A stretch of DNA of 26,745 nucleotides from positions 1-26,745 of the forward strand of contig JASWJB010000455.1 of NCBI GenBank assembly GCA_032433595.1, read 5' to 3'. Numbering within the stretch: position 1 is the first letter of the stretch; every line of letters starts with the position of its first letter. Source of the DNA: Conoideocrella luteorostrata (taxonomy: Eukaryota; Ascomycota; Sordariomycetes; Hypocreales; Clavicipitaceae). The position numbers and the translations under genes are program-made. The notes under the pieces were generated by a model that was not told the origin of the DNA, made no database searches, and saw only the letters and a list, made by a program, of their open reading frames with translations. Below are positions 9,839 to 19,830 of this stretch, one piece after another.

Positions 9839-11217
9839 AATTTCTATCACAGGCTACGTTTCAAGATTCAGATCTGGGACTCGGACCTCCTGTTACCCTT
9901 GGGACTGTGACCGGGTCGTTGCGGGTCTCGTGGCGTGGTATTTGTGATTGGTGGCGACGTAAAGCGACTCCTAGTTCGGATGTATGGGCAACTCAGAGAA
10001 AAAGGCTGTTCCCAACTCGGCAAGCAAGACAAGTTAATGTCTGCGATTGCTTGCTGTACACAAAAAGACGCGCGACGGTAGACGAACGAGGGGATGGGGA
10101 TCGGATTGCAGGTGCCCTGGAGGGAGTACCGCTAATATAACGGAAGGACCAACAACTGCGGGTTGGCACTAACTAGACAGGGAGAGTCGGTTTACGTGGA
10201 CATGTTAGTCTCCTCTGCCAGCGCAACTGCACGCATCCTAAAAGAGAGTGACTACGGAGTAGGTACTAGTAGCAGCACGGAGCATTCGGCAAGTCACCAC
10301 GCACAAGGTCTATTGCGCACGTTTTGATTGGCCAAAGAATGGGAGGGTGGAGTGTCCGCAAGTAAAGGTTGAATAAGCCTAGCACTCGGCTTGTCGCAGG
10401 CAATTGTGTTGTGCACGACTCGTCTTCTCAATCTAGCATATTTCTGTCATCATGCCATGATCACCACCAATAGTCCATGCGGAGTACATATCACTGAGAT
10501 AAAACTCTATGGGATTGAGTTTTCTCTCTTTTTCTCTTCTCTCCTTTCTCTACTCTCTTTCTCTCTTCCCCCCCTGTTTCTGAAATTGATTTCCTCACAA
10601 GGAAACGTGACGCTGGCAAAGCTTACCTCGCGTCACTGACTCTTGTGACGGCAATCTTAGTTCCATGCATCGATGCGAAGATGCGAATTGCGGGATGGAA
10701 ACGTAGTGTCAGTTCAATTTTGTTTGCATTGCAATACTCCGCTGTACAGCTTGCGTTTCATCTCAACATTGTCACCGGGACTACTAATCATGCGTCAAAT
10801 AATACAAGTCCGTGTCGTTCTCTTGCACTTACCACACTGAACTCGTAATTGTGCTTGTGCAATTACTCACCGGACATCTTGCAAAATACCTTTTAAAATC
10901 TGCTCGGAGTGACTCGGTGCTTCTTGTGTATCTAGTCTTCTCCGTACAACTGAATAACCTGATTGCTTCACAAACTTATAAGTAGTACACTCGTGCGAGG
11001 TATTCTACCCAACTACCTAGCATGTTAAGCGATATCTACAAGCTTGATCGAGGATTTATCAGGTCCAACCCTCCCAAGTTCGTTTACAGCTGTTCACCTG
11101 CCCTCTTCACCAGCCAGGACGGCAAACACACACTGCCTGATATTCTCTCACACTTCATCGTCATCAGTTGCCAAGCGGCCAAAACCAGTCCGCTAAATAT
11201 CCTTCAACCTCGCCAAC
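9839..11217. other. Divergent intergenic region with pyrimidine tract
   Basis: 1379 bp between the divergent Ytp1-like and small membrane protein genes. ATTGG (inverted CCAAT) occurs near 9947 and 10327, the latter followed by CCAAAG. A nearly pure C/T tract runs about 10520-10578, with its pyrimidines on the plus strand; such tracts often lie just upstream of fungal transcription starts. No convincing gene is seen. Confidence 0.5.
10520..10578 (+). repeat. Polypyrimidine (CT-rich) tract
   Basis: About 59 bases almost entirely C and T, ending in a run of C. It may be a promoter-proximal pyrimidine tract for a plus-strand transcript, but the next plus-strand ATG is 640 bp away, so the assignment is open. 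Confidence 0.6.
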
Positions 11218-11559
11218 ATGCATACTATCAGAAACACTGGTCCTCTCAACCAAATGATGAATTCATATTCCACAACACCTAACCACCTTTATCCTCGCGA
11301 GCCGGACCTTGATCCTGGTGCACGATATGGTATCATGATAGCCCTGGCAATATCCAGTGGAGCCTTTTTCGTGGCTTGTATTGGGCTTACAATTTCACTT
11401 TGCGACTGGCGGATGAGATATCTGCATCTGCGGAAAGAAATGGACGAGCGTGGCTTTGCATTGGCAGATAGGACCGCCGCGCCACGTCAAGAGACGGGAA
11501 GAGAGCAGGCAGAAGGGCAGGAAGCTGCCCAACCTAATACCGCATCTGGTGCTCTTTAA
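11218..11559 (+). CDS. Small single-pass membrane protein, hypothetical
   Basis: 113 residues. The ATG at 11218 sits in CGCCAACATGC, a good fungal start context. Residues about 38-62 form one hydrophobic helix (from YGIMIALAISS to GLTISLCDW), followed at once by basic residues (RMRYLHLRK), which predicts an N-out, C-in topology by the positive-inside rule. The cytoplasmic tail is charged and ends in an Ala/Gln/Glu-rich stretch. I do not recognise a family. An ATG at 11022 opens a frame that overlaps this start and could be an upstream ORF. The gene converges on MED11 with only about 175 bp between stops. Evidence is start context and a well-formed membrane segment; moderately sure it is real. 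Confidence 0.55.
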   Translation: MHTIRNTGPLNQMMNSYSTTPNHLYPREPDLDPGARYGIMIALAISSGAFFVACIGLTISLCDWRMRYLHLRKEMDERGFALADRTAAPRQETGREQAEGQEAAQPNTASGAL

Positions 11560-11733
11560 GTGTATATGTTGGGAATGTAATGAGGTAATTGCGTCAGAAT
11601 AGGACGAAATTCGGACTTGGCAATTACACAAACACGCACATCATTCGTTGATTTATCACCCCGAGTCAACTGGTTCCCAGTGCCGTGCTGATGTATCTAT
11701 TGGGATCAAGTGTGCTGTTTACGTCAATACTCG

Positions 11734-12267
11734 TTATGAACTCCGTGCTTCCTGCTCCCTTTGCAAAAGCTCCTTGGCCTCCTGCCATAACTCTCCCTCC
11801 ATATCGCGTTCCACCCTTGTACTTCGACTATTCAACCAGCCAACATCTAAATTGCCAACCGTACCTAAGCCATTCGGTGTCAAAGATGCATTTGTACCGC
11901 CGCTAGTACTTTTTCGCGGCGCGTTTGATAAGTTTACAATCCCAGCTTCTTCCAGTGCTATGATTTGCCGTTTCATTCTAACATCTATGTCGTGTAAGGT
12001 TGTGAGAAACGAATCTGTCGCTGACTTGAAAGCCTCCTTTTGAGCGGGAGGGTTTAGCGACGAAGCATCGCCCTCGGCAGGCGAAATGTTTGATGTTGGT
12101 AGTGTGACGGCGTTGAGTGCGGTAGCAGTCTGACTCATTAGCCGGGCGATAGATTTGTCGATAGCGTTTAGTTGTTGAATGTTTTCTGCAACGGTGAAGG
12201 GTTGAGAGATCTGGCTGGTTTGATGTGGTGAGCCCTGGACCATGGCGATGTCGTTTGGTGAAGACAT
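11734..12267 (-). CDS. MED11: Mediator complex subunit 11
   Basis: 177 residues from the ATG at 12265-12267; the open frame continues upstream only to a TTG. The core (FTVAENIQQLNAIDKSIARLM, then about 55 residues later SFLTTLHDIDVRMKRQIIALEE) is the two-helix pattern of the Mediator head subunit Med11, which pairs with Med22 and contacts RNA polymerase II and TFIIH in the preinitiation complex. Between and after these helices are S/T/N/P-rich loops longer than in yeast, as is common in filamentous fungi. The C-terminus is a charged helix ending EARSS. No intron is needed. It lies head to head with TAF5, with 902 bp between start codons. Confidence 0.87.
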   Translation of the reverse strand: MSSPNDIAMVQGSPHQTSQISQPFTVAENIQQLNAIDKSIARLMSQTATALNAVTLPTSNISPAEGDASSLNPPAQKEAFKSATDSFLTTLHDIDVRMKRQIIALEEAGIVNLSNAPRKSTSGGTNASLTPNGLGTVGNLDVGWLNSRSTRVERDMEGELWQEAKELLQREQEARSS

Positions 12268-13169
12268 TGTAGAGGCGTTATGAACCCTGCGATCTACGTT
12301 TATGATCTTTATCAAGCTGAACCGGCGTGCGTGGAACAGGGGACTCTTGCGCTTATGGAAGACTGCCGGATGTTGTGTCTATGCGACGAATTTTGTTCTT
12401 TGTCGTTCGTGTTCGACGAGTACTATAAGAGTTTTTCGCCGTGAAATTTAAACTAGGAGGCAAGCGTGTCTGAAATTTTCATTTGCGGAAACAGCATTTA
12501 GAGGCACCGGTGCTAGATGATGATGCTGTTACTCATGCGGCCATCGTTATTGTAGAAAATGTGGAGCACATCACAAAACCTGGCTGAGGCTGAACATCGC
12601 ATGCAGAAAACTCTATCCTATAATATAAACAAATTAATTTCAAAATCATAAATCAAGTAGGAGAACTCCAAAAAATACATTAAGGCTATATTAACATTTT
12701 ATTTTCTACATATTTTCTTACGGAGCACATCCAGTGCAGTTGTTGAGTTTCGACATGCACCTTCCGCCAGGCTGTCGTATAAATGTCGGCTAAACGCACC
12801 GCCCATGGCACGTCCCTCACTGAAAGCCACCAAACTCAGCTGAGTTTGGCTGGAGTTTCATCTGAAAGCCATCAAAAACACCCCTCGCCCAGTTCGCCTT
12901 GGCTTAAGCTCGGCTTTCAAATATCGGCTCTTATCATCAAAGCCAAGCACGTTGTCAAACGAGTTATCGGTTGCATCATATTTGCCTGTAGGCTTTCACG
13001 AGTTGCTCCATGCCACACCATTCACAAGCACGAAAGAACGCCAACCCCACAAGCACATCAACCAACGATTCACTTCAATTTTGGGCAATCTATCCCTCAC
13101 AGGAGTGATTAGTAGACCCTTTCAAGGTTTCTGCTCAGCGTTATATCTACGAATCTCTGCATCTTGAGC
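12268..13169. promoter_or_regulatory. Divergent MED11/TAF5 intergenic promoter region
   Basis: 902 bp between the two start codons. It holds an AT-rich block (about 12615-12720), a TATAAAT at 12778-12784, a perfect 20-bp palindrome at 12830-12849 and four copies of the 8-mer TGAAAGCC in two orientations (12821, 12863 direct; 12912, 12991 inverted). I see no coding frame that fits a family. Confidence 0.55.
12830..12849. repeat. Perfect 20-bp palindrome
   Basis: CCAAACTCAGCTGAGTTTGG reads identically on both strands, with CAGCTG at the centre. Flanking bases add partial symmetry (AGCCA on the left, CTGG on the right). It could bind a dimeric transcription factor; CAGCTG is an E-box-type core. 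Which factor is unknown. Confidence 0.9.
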
Positions 13170-15936
13170 ATGTCAGGGCAGCCTCCTCCGCCTGTGGCGC
13201 CGGCTGCCAACTATGCGGCGCAACCAGCAGCTTCACCAGCTGGCCCTGCACCGGTGGCAGGTGGCACGGGCACTACTGGGGCAACTGGAGGTGCTATGTC
13301 AAATCAAAATTTGAACCAAATTGTGAGTAATCACCGAAGTATTTTATTTCGACTTCCTTCAGGCCCTCTCGACCTTTCATTATCCCCAGACACGGGGTTT
13401 TGCTCTCCCCGATCAGTCAACAAACCTGTCTACGAGCCATGCCAATCCCAACATATGCCACCAGTGCCGAGTATCGCCAGGTAGTTCATCCCTGTGTTGT
13501 TGGAATATGTTCGCGGACGTATTGGGGATTGTTCTAACTACATGATCAAGCTCTCAGTGTTGCTCAACACTGGAGTCTCATCCTTAACCTCCTCCGTCTG
13601 GGGAGTAGTCCATTCCTCCGCTTCACAGGTGGTGATTTACATATCACGTCAACGACCTGGATAATGCCTTCATCGGGCTTTAAATGCTAATAGTTTGACT
13701 TTTAGGTCACCGACTACTTACTCAAGAGGGGGTTTAATCGCACAGAGGAAATATTCCGACAAGAATCGAAACATTTAGGCGCTGATGGAAAGCCTATTCA
13801 GCAAATGGCCAACTTGGGCCCTAAGAAATATCAAAAGGCTTTCAAACTTTTAAAAGAATGGGTAGATAATAATTTAGAATTATACAAGGTCTGCACTTTC
13901 TCCATTCCACCACTTTCTAATTACTAACAATCCTCGTCAGTTTGAGCTTTCAAAGCTTCTCTGGCCCATGTTTGTCTATTCCTTTCTCGACCTCGCTGGA
14001 AATGGCTATTCAGAAGATGCCAAATTGTTCCTCAAAGAGTTGAGCCACTATTTTCAAAGAGTCCATGCCGATGACCTTAAGACATTTTCAACAATTACAC
14101 TTCCACAACATGTCACAGAAAATTCTACCGCAAAACTGTACAAAGACAACAAGTATCGTATACCATTGAATCAGCATGCGACTGGCGACCTGTTTAATTT
14201 TCTAGAAAGGGAATCGGAGCAAGGTGGCTCGGTTATTCGCCAACTCTTAGTGACTTATTGTCAGATTGACTCAACTGCACGTGGCCCAATAACTCCCTTT
14301 AGCTTTGAAGCTGTGTTCAGACGATCCAAGAATGCAGATATCGAAGAGGTCGACGCCAAGGAAGGTATTCCAGGGGTGAACATTGGGCTTTCAAATAAAG
14401 ATATTCTTGACCCTGCTCAGCCACTAAAGCTTGGTCCTTTGCCAATGGATGCTGATCTACGAGAGGATGTGCGGGCCGAAATCGAGGATGAGGAAAAGAG
14501 AAATGCACCGCCCGAAGGCACAAGTAGCATGCTAGAAGAGTTCGACCAAAGAATTAAGCGTGAAGAGGATCCAGATGCGCCTAGCAGAGCGGATCTTCCC
14601 TTACCCCCATCGAGACCACGGGATATCATACTCGAAATGTCCAAAGTGCGAGAGAACCGCGACCGTTTTAAGATTGAAGGCAGAACTGGTGGCGTCGGAA
14701 CTGCCGTTAGCGCTTGCATGTTTACTTTTCACAACACGTTTGGCACGTAAGTCGGTCCAACCAGCTTTGTTACATGTTAATTCCCTAACTTTTCATACTA
14801 GAGTTTCTTGTTTAGACTTCTCTGAGGATGGACTGCTGGCCGCTGCTGGTACATGCGAGTCTTATATCCGCGTTTGGTCACTGGATGCCACTGGGTTACC
14901 AACAATGAATGCCCATGAGAAAGAGGCCAAGTTCAACAGTCGCAAGCTTATTGGCCATGGTGGGCCAGTTTACGATGTCTCATTCTCCGATTCGGCTTCC
15001 AGCCCTCCCCAAAAGCTTTTTGGCGAAGACGGTCGCCAACATGCGGCTATGGACGCTCGCCCTAAGCTTCTCCTGTCATGTTCCGCCGATGGTCACATTC
15101 GACTATGGTCATTGGAGTCTTGGACATGTCTGTGTCTCTATAAGTCCCACGACGGACCCATTTATCGCTCTCTCTGGGGTCCTCACGGGCACTACTTCAT
15201 CAGTGGTGGTTATGACAAAGCGCTCCGCCTCTGGATGCAAGACCACGCTTCTCCCCAGCGCCTCATGGTTGGACATGACACTGCTATCTCTGCTATTGCT
15301 TGGCATCCGAATGGCATGTATGTGTTCTCAGCATCTGATGAGACGGACAAATCCATTCGCATGTGGTCGGTGGTCACTGGCGCTTGCGTGCGGGTTTTTG
15401 CTGGCCATACTGACCATATCACTGCCCTCGAATGTGCTCCAAACGGCAAAATCCTGACCAGTGCAGACCTTGCTGGTAACATCTTCTTCTGGGACTTGGT
15501 CAACGGCACTCGCATCAAGCGTTCCCGCGGACATGGACGGGGTGGCATTTGGTCCCTCAGCTTCAATGTGGAATCAACGGTTCTTGCATCAGGTGGCCAA
15601 GACGGCACCGTCAGATTGTGGGATGTCGAGGAGCCTTTGGATCCTCAGAAAGCGGCAGCCCAGGCTGGCTTGGAAGCCGCTGCCACCTCTACAACAGCCG
15701 ATGGTACCGCTGCGGCTACGACTGCTCCAGATACCGCACGCATTAATGCCACTGCTGCCGGGCAATCAACGGCTACCGCTGCTGCTAGTGGGACGCAGAA
15801 GAAGAAGAGCAAAGAGGTTATGGTCACACACGATCAAATCAGTGCCTTTCCCACAAAGAAGACGCCAGTAATGCGAGTCAAATTCACTAGGATGAACATG
15901 GTCATGGTTGGTGGGTGCTACGACCCTGAACGATAG
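13170..15936 (+). CDS. TAF5: TFIID subunit TAF5, WD40 protein, four exons
   Basis: Exons are 13170-13322, 13706-13888, 13941-14746 and 14802-15936, giving 758 residues. The start is the ATG at 13170. After a P/A/G-rich leader comes a LisH-like segment (NLNQI joined to [17 protein letters not shown], about residues 47-68), split by intron 1. The TAF5 N-terminal domain 2 begins in exon 2 ([13 protein letters not shown]) and continues through about residue 240. Exon 4 carries WD40 repeats (for example [32 protein letters not shown]) to about residue 657. An Ala/Thr-rich insert (about 660-712) precedes the last blade ([18 protein letters not shown]). TAF5 scaffolds TFIID, and SAGA in some fungi. 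Introns 2 and 3 are 52 and 55 nt, with CTAAC and CTAACT branch sites; intron 1 is 383 nt. The frame continues past the TAG at 15934-15936. Confidence 0.93.
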
Positions 15937-15954
15937 AATTGTTCGATTGTAGAC

Positions 15955-16107
15955 ATGCCCAGCGTAGTTCAACAACAATGGCCAAGAGACAGTATGCTTC
16001 CGTCACGCACGCAGCCATTGGCTGCTCGGAGACAAGCTAAGCGCAACATGAAGAGGAAACTGAGTAAGGCGAATAAGAAGGCTGAGAAAAGGCGCAATGT
16101 TGCTTAA
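15955..16107 (+). CDS. 50-codon basic ORF in frame with TAF5, status open
   Basis: This ORF encodes 50 residues and is in the same frame as TAF5, six codons after its TAG. The C-terminal half is strongly basic (ARRQAKRNMKRKLSKANKK, then AEKRRNVA) and uses AAG/AGG codons as real genes here do. It could be an alternative TAF5 C-terminus (a 42-nt intron, 15909-15950, from donor GTGGGT to acceptor TGTAG would fuse VMV to DMPSVV), a separate small gene, or chance. The canonical end GGCY fits the closing strand of a TAF5 propeller, so the main product probably stops at 15936. Confidence 0.35.
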   Translation: MPSVVQQQWPRDSMLPSRTQPLAARRQAKRNMKRKLSKANKKAEKRRNVA

Positions 16108-16625
16108 ATAGCTCGCTTCAGGCGTTCATGGTGATTGGGTTTGGGTGGTGACTCTTGACGAGCATTAAAGAGGCTTTAAACCTCGTTGCATGTTAGCTTT
16201 GGTCATGCTGTATAAATATTAGTATGAATAGATATCTTAGCACATTAGTGATTTAATGTTTTCAAGAGAGGCTCAAAGGGGCAAGCAAGGCAAGATCTCA
16301 TGGTCTCGAATTCACATGTTGTATCCGTCCTTAATTCATGCTTTGAAAGATCGATTGCAAGGACTATGTCGCCTCACAAAAGCTAACTACTGTCAGAACG
16401 CGACTGGAGCTCCAGATGATAAAAAGTGGGCGAGACGATGTCCGACAGAGTTGAAGATGCAGAATGTGGGGCGTTACGCAACTGATGCTGGGCTCCGCGG
16501 CGGCTGCCTCGACAGCATTGCATCGCGGCGATCATGCACATACCTTAAATTATTCCACTCGTCAGCCGTTAGTTCAACCCGCAACTCTCAGCGCCGTCCT
16601 ACCTACACGACCAAATTACTTCATC
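16108..16625. other. TAF5 3' flank and VPS5 5' region
   Basis: 518 bp between the end of the basic ORF and the VPS5 start codon. An open frame in the VPS5 phase runs from an ATG at 16464 into the gene, adding 54 residues of ordinary-looking sequence; I placed the start at 16626 because MDVEESPWAD is the usual Vps5-type N-terminus and the sequence around 16588-16625 looks like untranslated leader. Confidence 0.5.
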
Positions 16626-18441
16626 ATGGATGTCGAAGAGTCACCATGGGCCGATTCAGGCCACAGCTCCCAGCAGACCTCCCAAGGCGACCCCGCCAGC
16701 TCGCCGTCAAAGTCTCAAGCTACCTCTCCTCCATCTCGTCCCTCACGCGGCCCTCGTCGCCTTGTTGCTCAACCGACTCGCCTTGAGGCCGTCGAGGATC
16801 CTCTAGGTCCCTTAAGTGCTTCCGCTGATGACAATGATGGTGCCTCAGACGCCCCGCCTGTACCGCCGCAAAAGGAACAGATGGTTGTCCGAACTACCAT
16901 GTCGCAACAGCAACAGCCTCGACGACCGATTGACCCGCACCATGTCGACGATGACGATTTCAGAAGTCCTGGTGGCCCTCGTGCGCCACCGCCTGTTGAA
17001 GCCGCTATGCCGAGCAGCTTGCGAAGCAATACACAACCGAGCGTTAGCGTGGAACAAGCCGCCAAGCCTAGCTTCTCTATCACGGTTGGGGATCCAGTCA
17101 AGATTGGTGATTTGACGAGCTCGCACATAGTTTACTCCGTGAGGACAAGGGTTAGTCGTTTCCAGATTTTGCTCGTTCCATGGTGTGATTTCTGGTTTTT
17201 TTCTACAACACTTGCTGATCCACAACATCTAGACCACCTCTCGAGCTTATAAGCAGCCAGAGTTTGAGGTCAAACGACGTTACCGCGATTTTCTCTGGTT
17301 ATACAATACACTCCATGCAAATAGCCCGGGTTGTATCATTCCCCCACCCCCAGAAAAGCAAGCTGTTGGTCGATTTGACAGCAATTTCGTTGAGAGTAGA
17401 AGAGCCGCCCTGGAAAAGATGCTGAACAAAACCGCCGCTCACCCCACTCTGCAACACGACGCCGACCTTAAGTTGTTTCTTGAAAGCGAGGCTTTTAACG
17501 TCGATATCAAGCACAGGGAGAATAAAGAACCTCTCCCCAGCGAAAGCAAGGGTGTTCTCGGATCTTTGGGGATCAGCGTAGGACGAGGAGACAAATTTGT
17601 TGAGCAGGATGATTGGTTTCATGACCGCAAGGTGTACCTTGATGCTTTGGAAAACCAGCTCAAGGGACTCCTCAAAGCTATGGAGACGATGGTCAGCCAA
17701 CGCAAGATGATGGCAGAGGCTGCAGGAGACTTTTCGGCGTCCCTCCACGCGCTTTCCACTGTTGAGCTGTCCCCATCTCTGTCCGGTCCGCTAGATGCTT
17801 TGTCCGACCTGCAGCTCACTATCAGGGACGTTTATGACCGGCAGGCTCAGCAAGATGTATTGACCTTTGGAATTATCATTGAGGAGTACATTCGTCTCAT
17901 TGGTTCTATTAAGCAGGCTTTTGGCCAGCGACAGAAGGGTTTCTATGCTTGGCATGCTGCCGAATCCGAACTTCAGAAAAACAAGAGCACCCAGGATAAA
18001 TTGCTCCGCCAAGGAAAGAGCCAGCAGGACCGTCTAAACCAGATGAACGCCGAAGTCGGTGAAGCAGAGAAAAAAGTTCATCAAGCAAGGCTTCTCTTTG
18101 AGGAAATGGGCCGATTGATGAGAACTGAAATCGATCGGTTCGAAAAAGAGAAGGTGGAGGACTTTAAGAGTGGAGTAGAGACGTTCCTCGAGAGCGCTGT
18201 TGAAGCACAAAAGGAGGTGAGTTAATCATAGCGTGCAAGAGCTAAAGGACTGTTCTTTGCGCATCTGCTGATTCGTCTACTATAGCTTATCGAAAAGTGG
18301 GAGACATTCTTAATGCAGCTGGATGCTGAAGATGACGAGTCAGCGTTCTATCGACCACCAGTTTTCCAACAGCAATCGAAACCACCTGGTGATACCGCAA
18401 TCGATCGTGCAAGGGCCAGGATGGACGAAGATTCAGACTAA
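16626..18441 (+). CDS. VPS5: Sorting nexin Vps5/SNX1, PX-BAR protein, three exons
   Basis: Exons are 16626-17150, 17233-18216 and 18286-18441, giving 554 residues. Introns are 82 and 69 nt, both phase 0, with donors GTTAGT and GTGAGT. The N-terminal 149 residues are Pro/Ser-rich and disordered. The PX domain spans about 150-265 and has the phosphoinositide-binding RRYRDF motif (about 190-195) and the PPPPEK turn. The remainder (about 285-530) is a long helical BAR domain (FVEQDDWFHDRKVYLDALE, then LLRQGKSQQDRLNQMNAEV). The last exon supplies the end of the final helix (LIEKWETFL) and an acidic tail ending DEDSD. Vps5 with Vps17 forms the membrane-bending half of retromer, which returns cargo from endosomes to the Golgi. 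Length and domain order match fungal Vps5. Confidence 0.93.
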
Positions 18442-18784
18442 GATAATAATAGTAACTTGCTGGCGGCTGGCCTTTGCCAAACATAATCTCTGTCATAAAT
18501 ACCAACCAAGTGGACTACCAGGCGTTAAGAGTCGGAGCTTAGCTTTGATTGCAAGATCCAGGAACGTCTTTTATTCCTCTTCTATCATACAAGTTCGGTA
18601 GGCTCGGTTATTGTACAAATTGAGCAAATTTCGTTCGATCGAATCAGCTGTAATCACCCTTCCCTGTTCATCGCACTTGTCTCATGCCACTTGGTAAACC
18701 TCCCCATTTCCATGACGCCGAGTATGCGCAATAGAATTCGGGAAACCATGCCTGATGCTCTACCTCGGAGTCCTCGGTTGTATT
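18442..18784. other. Convergent 3' region of VPS5 and MRPL36
   Basis: 343 bp between two stop codons facing each other. It should contain both polyadenylation regions. No gene, repeat or RNA is seen. Confidence 0.55.
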
Positions 18785-19297
18785 TTACTTTCTCCTCGTG
18801 GCCGACTTCTTTGGCCCTGAATCCTTCATAGCACTCGTATTTTGGGGAGCATATCCAGTAATCAGATCGGCAAACCCGTCCACACCAGCATCGGCCTCCG
18901 TCGGGGCCTCACCAGCAGCACCACCACCATCCTCTGCCTGTGAGGTAGCGTCGAAAGCACGGCCGAATCTTTCACGGAAAGCAGCTAGCTTACCAGCCTC
19001 GTCTAGTTCGACGTTTCGTAGAGACTTCTCGCTAGGTTGCCAGAGCAGAGTGTTGCGGGTGTCTTTTGAGGCGCGATAAATAGGGGCAGGGGATGTGGTG
19101 CGCATGGTGTAGGTTGAACCATCGGACAATGTAACCAATTGTGTGAATGTGTATGGACGTCGAGGTCTAGGGATGAATGTTGCATGGCGAAGTTGCGTGT
19201 CAAGCCTGTTCGGTAAGAATGTTTTGCTGTGTTGTGATGCTAAGAGAGTGGTTCGGCATGGCGACATGGCCATGGGAAGAGATTGCAACTTCCCCAT
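18785..19297 (-). CDS. MRPL36: Mitochondrial large-subunit ribosomal protein bL31m
   Basis: 170 residues, ATG at 19295-19297, no intron. The first 40 residues are rich in Arg/Ser/Thr/Leu with few acidic residues (MSPCRTTLLASQHSKTF), a mitochondrial targeting peptide. The core (RRPYTFTQLVTLSDGSTYTMR, then SPAPIYRASKDTRNTLLWQPSE) is the bL31m/Mrpl36 domain, followed by the family's short helical segment (AAFRERFGRAFD). The tail (about 120-170) is Gly/Ala/Glu-rich and ends in SATRRK. It acts in the 54S subunit of the mitochondrial ribosome. It is divergent from the flavin-reductase-like gene, sharing a 533-bp upstream region. Confidence 0.88.
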   Translation of the reverse strand: MGKLQSLPMAMSPCRTTLLASQHSKTFLPNRLDTQLRHATFIPRPRRPYTFTQLVTLSDGSTYTMRTTSPAPIYRASKDTRNTLLWQPSEKSLRNVELDEAGKLAAFRERFGRAFDATSQAEDGGGAAGEAPTEADAGVDGFADLITGYAPQNTSAMKDSGPKKSATRRK

Positions 19298-19830
19298 TAT
19301 GGACTAACGGTCTTTTGATTCAGGTCACGTCGCTCGTAGAAGTGATGTCGTCGGAATATAGTATTGTAGATTCCAGATGGCAAGTTAAATCGAGGTTGAT
19401 AATTGCTGAGCTCCATCCACCATGGTTGTCGCGGTCGCAAAATTTCCGGGCCGCTCCCACCAGCATGTTATCGATAAGAATTTTCGCACTCCCGCGTGTG
19501 ACGAAGCACATGCGAGCATGACCTCGACATCAAGACTTGCCGAACCCGTTCGCACTACTTGCGCCCCCCCCCCCTTTCGTTCGTTCGTTCGTTTTCTCAG
19601 ATCTGAGAAGAACCTGGTGATGAACAACATGATGAAGTGTGCGACACGATGAGGCATACATCCAGATCTTTGCGTAATATGCCCAAGGGGCTAGTGAGTA
19701 GTGTGCTCGTCCCGAGATGGAGCTGTACCATGCAAAAACAGGTGTGTATGGACGGTACAAGGGGCTATTCTTTGACGCCTCTACTTAAAGGAGTCTATGA
19801 TGGCGTTATGGGAGCAATTGAGATTGGGGG
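19298..19830. promoter_or_regulatory. Divergent MRPL36/flavin-reductase promoter region
   Basis: 533 bp between two start codons. It contains C11 at 19564-19574 followed directly by about four TTCG units (19576-19594). Short open frames on both strands overlap each other here and have no family character; I call none of them genes. Confidence 0.5.
19564..19594. repeat. C11 homopolymer next to (TTCG)4
   Basis: Eleven C residues are followed by about four tandem TTCG units. Both parts are prone to length change. It lies between the divergent start codons. Confidence 0.85.

Noticed and set aside
12783..13112. 109-codon plus-strand frame upstream of TAF5
   Set aside because: It covers the palindrome and 8-mer repeats, has irregular composition and starts within 6 bp of the TATA-like element, so it is unlikely to be transcribed from its ATG.
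16464..16625. Upstream in-frame ATG as the VPS5 start
   Set aside because: The extra 54 residues do not resemble a Vps5 N-terminus, and MDVEESPWAD at 16626 does.
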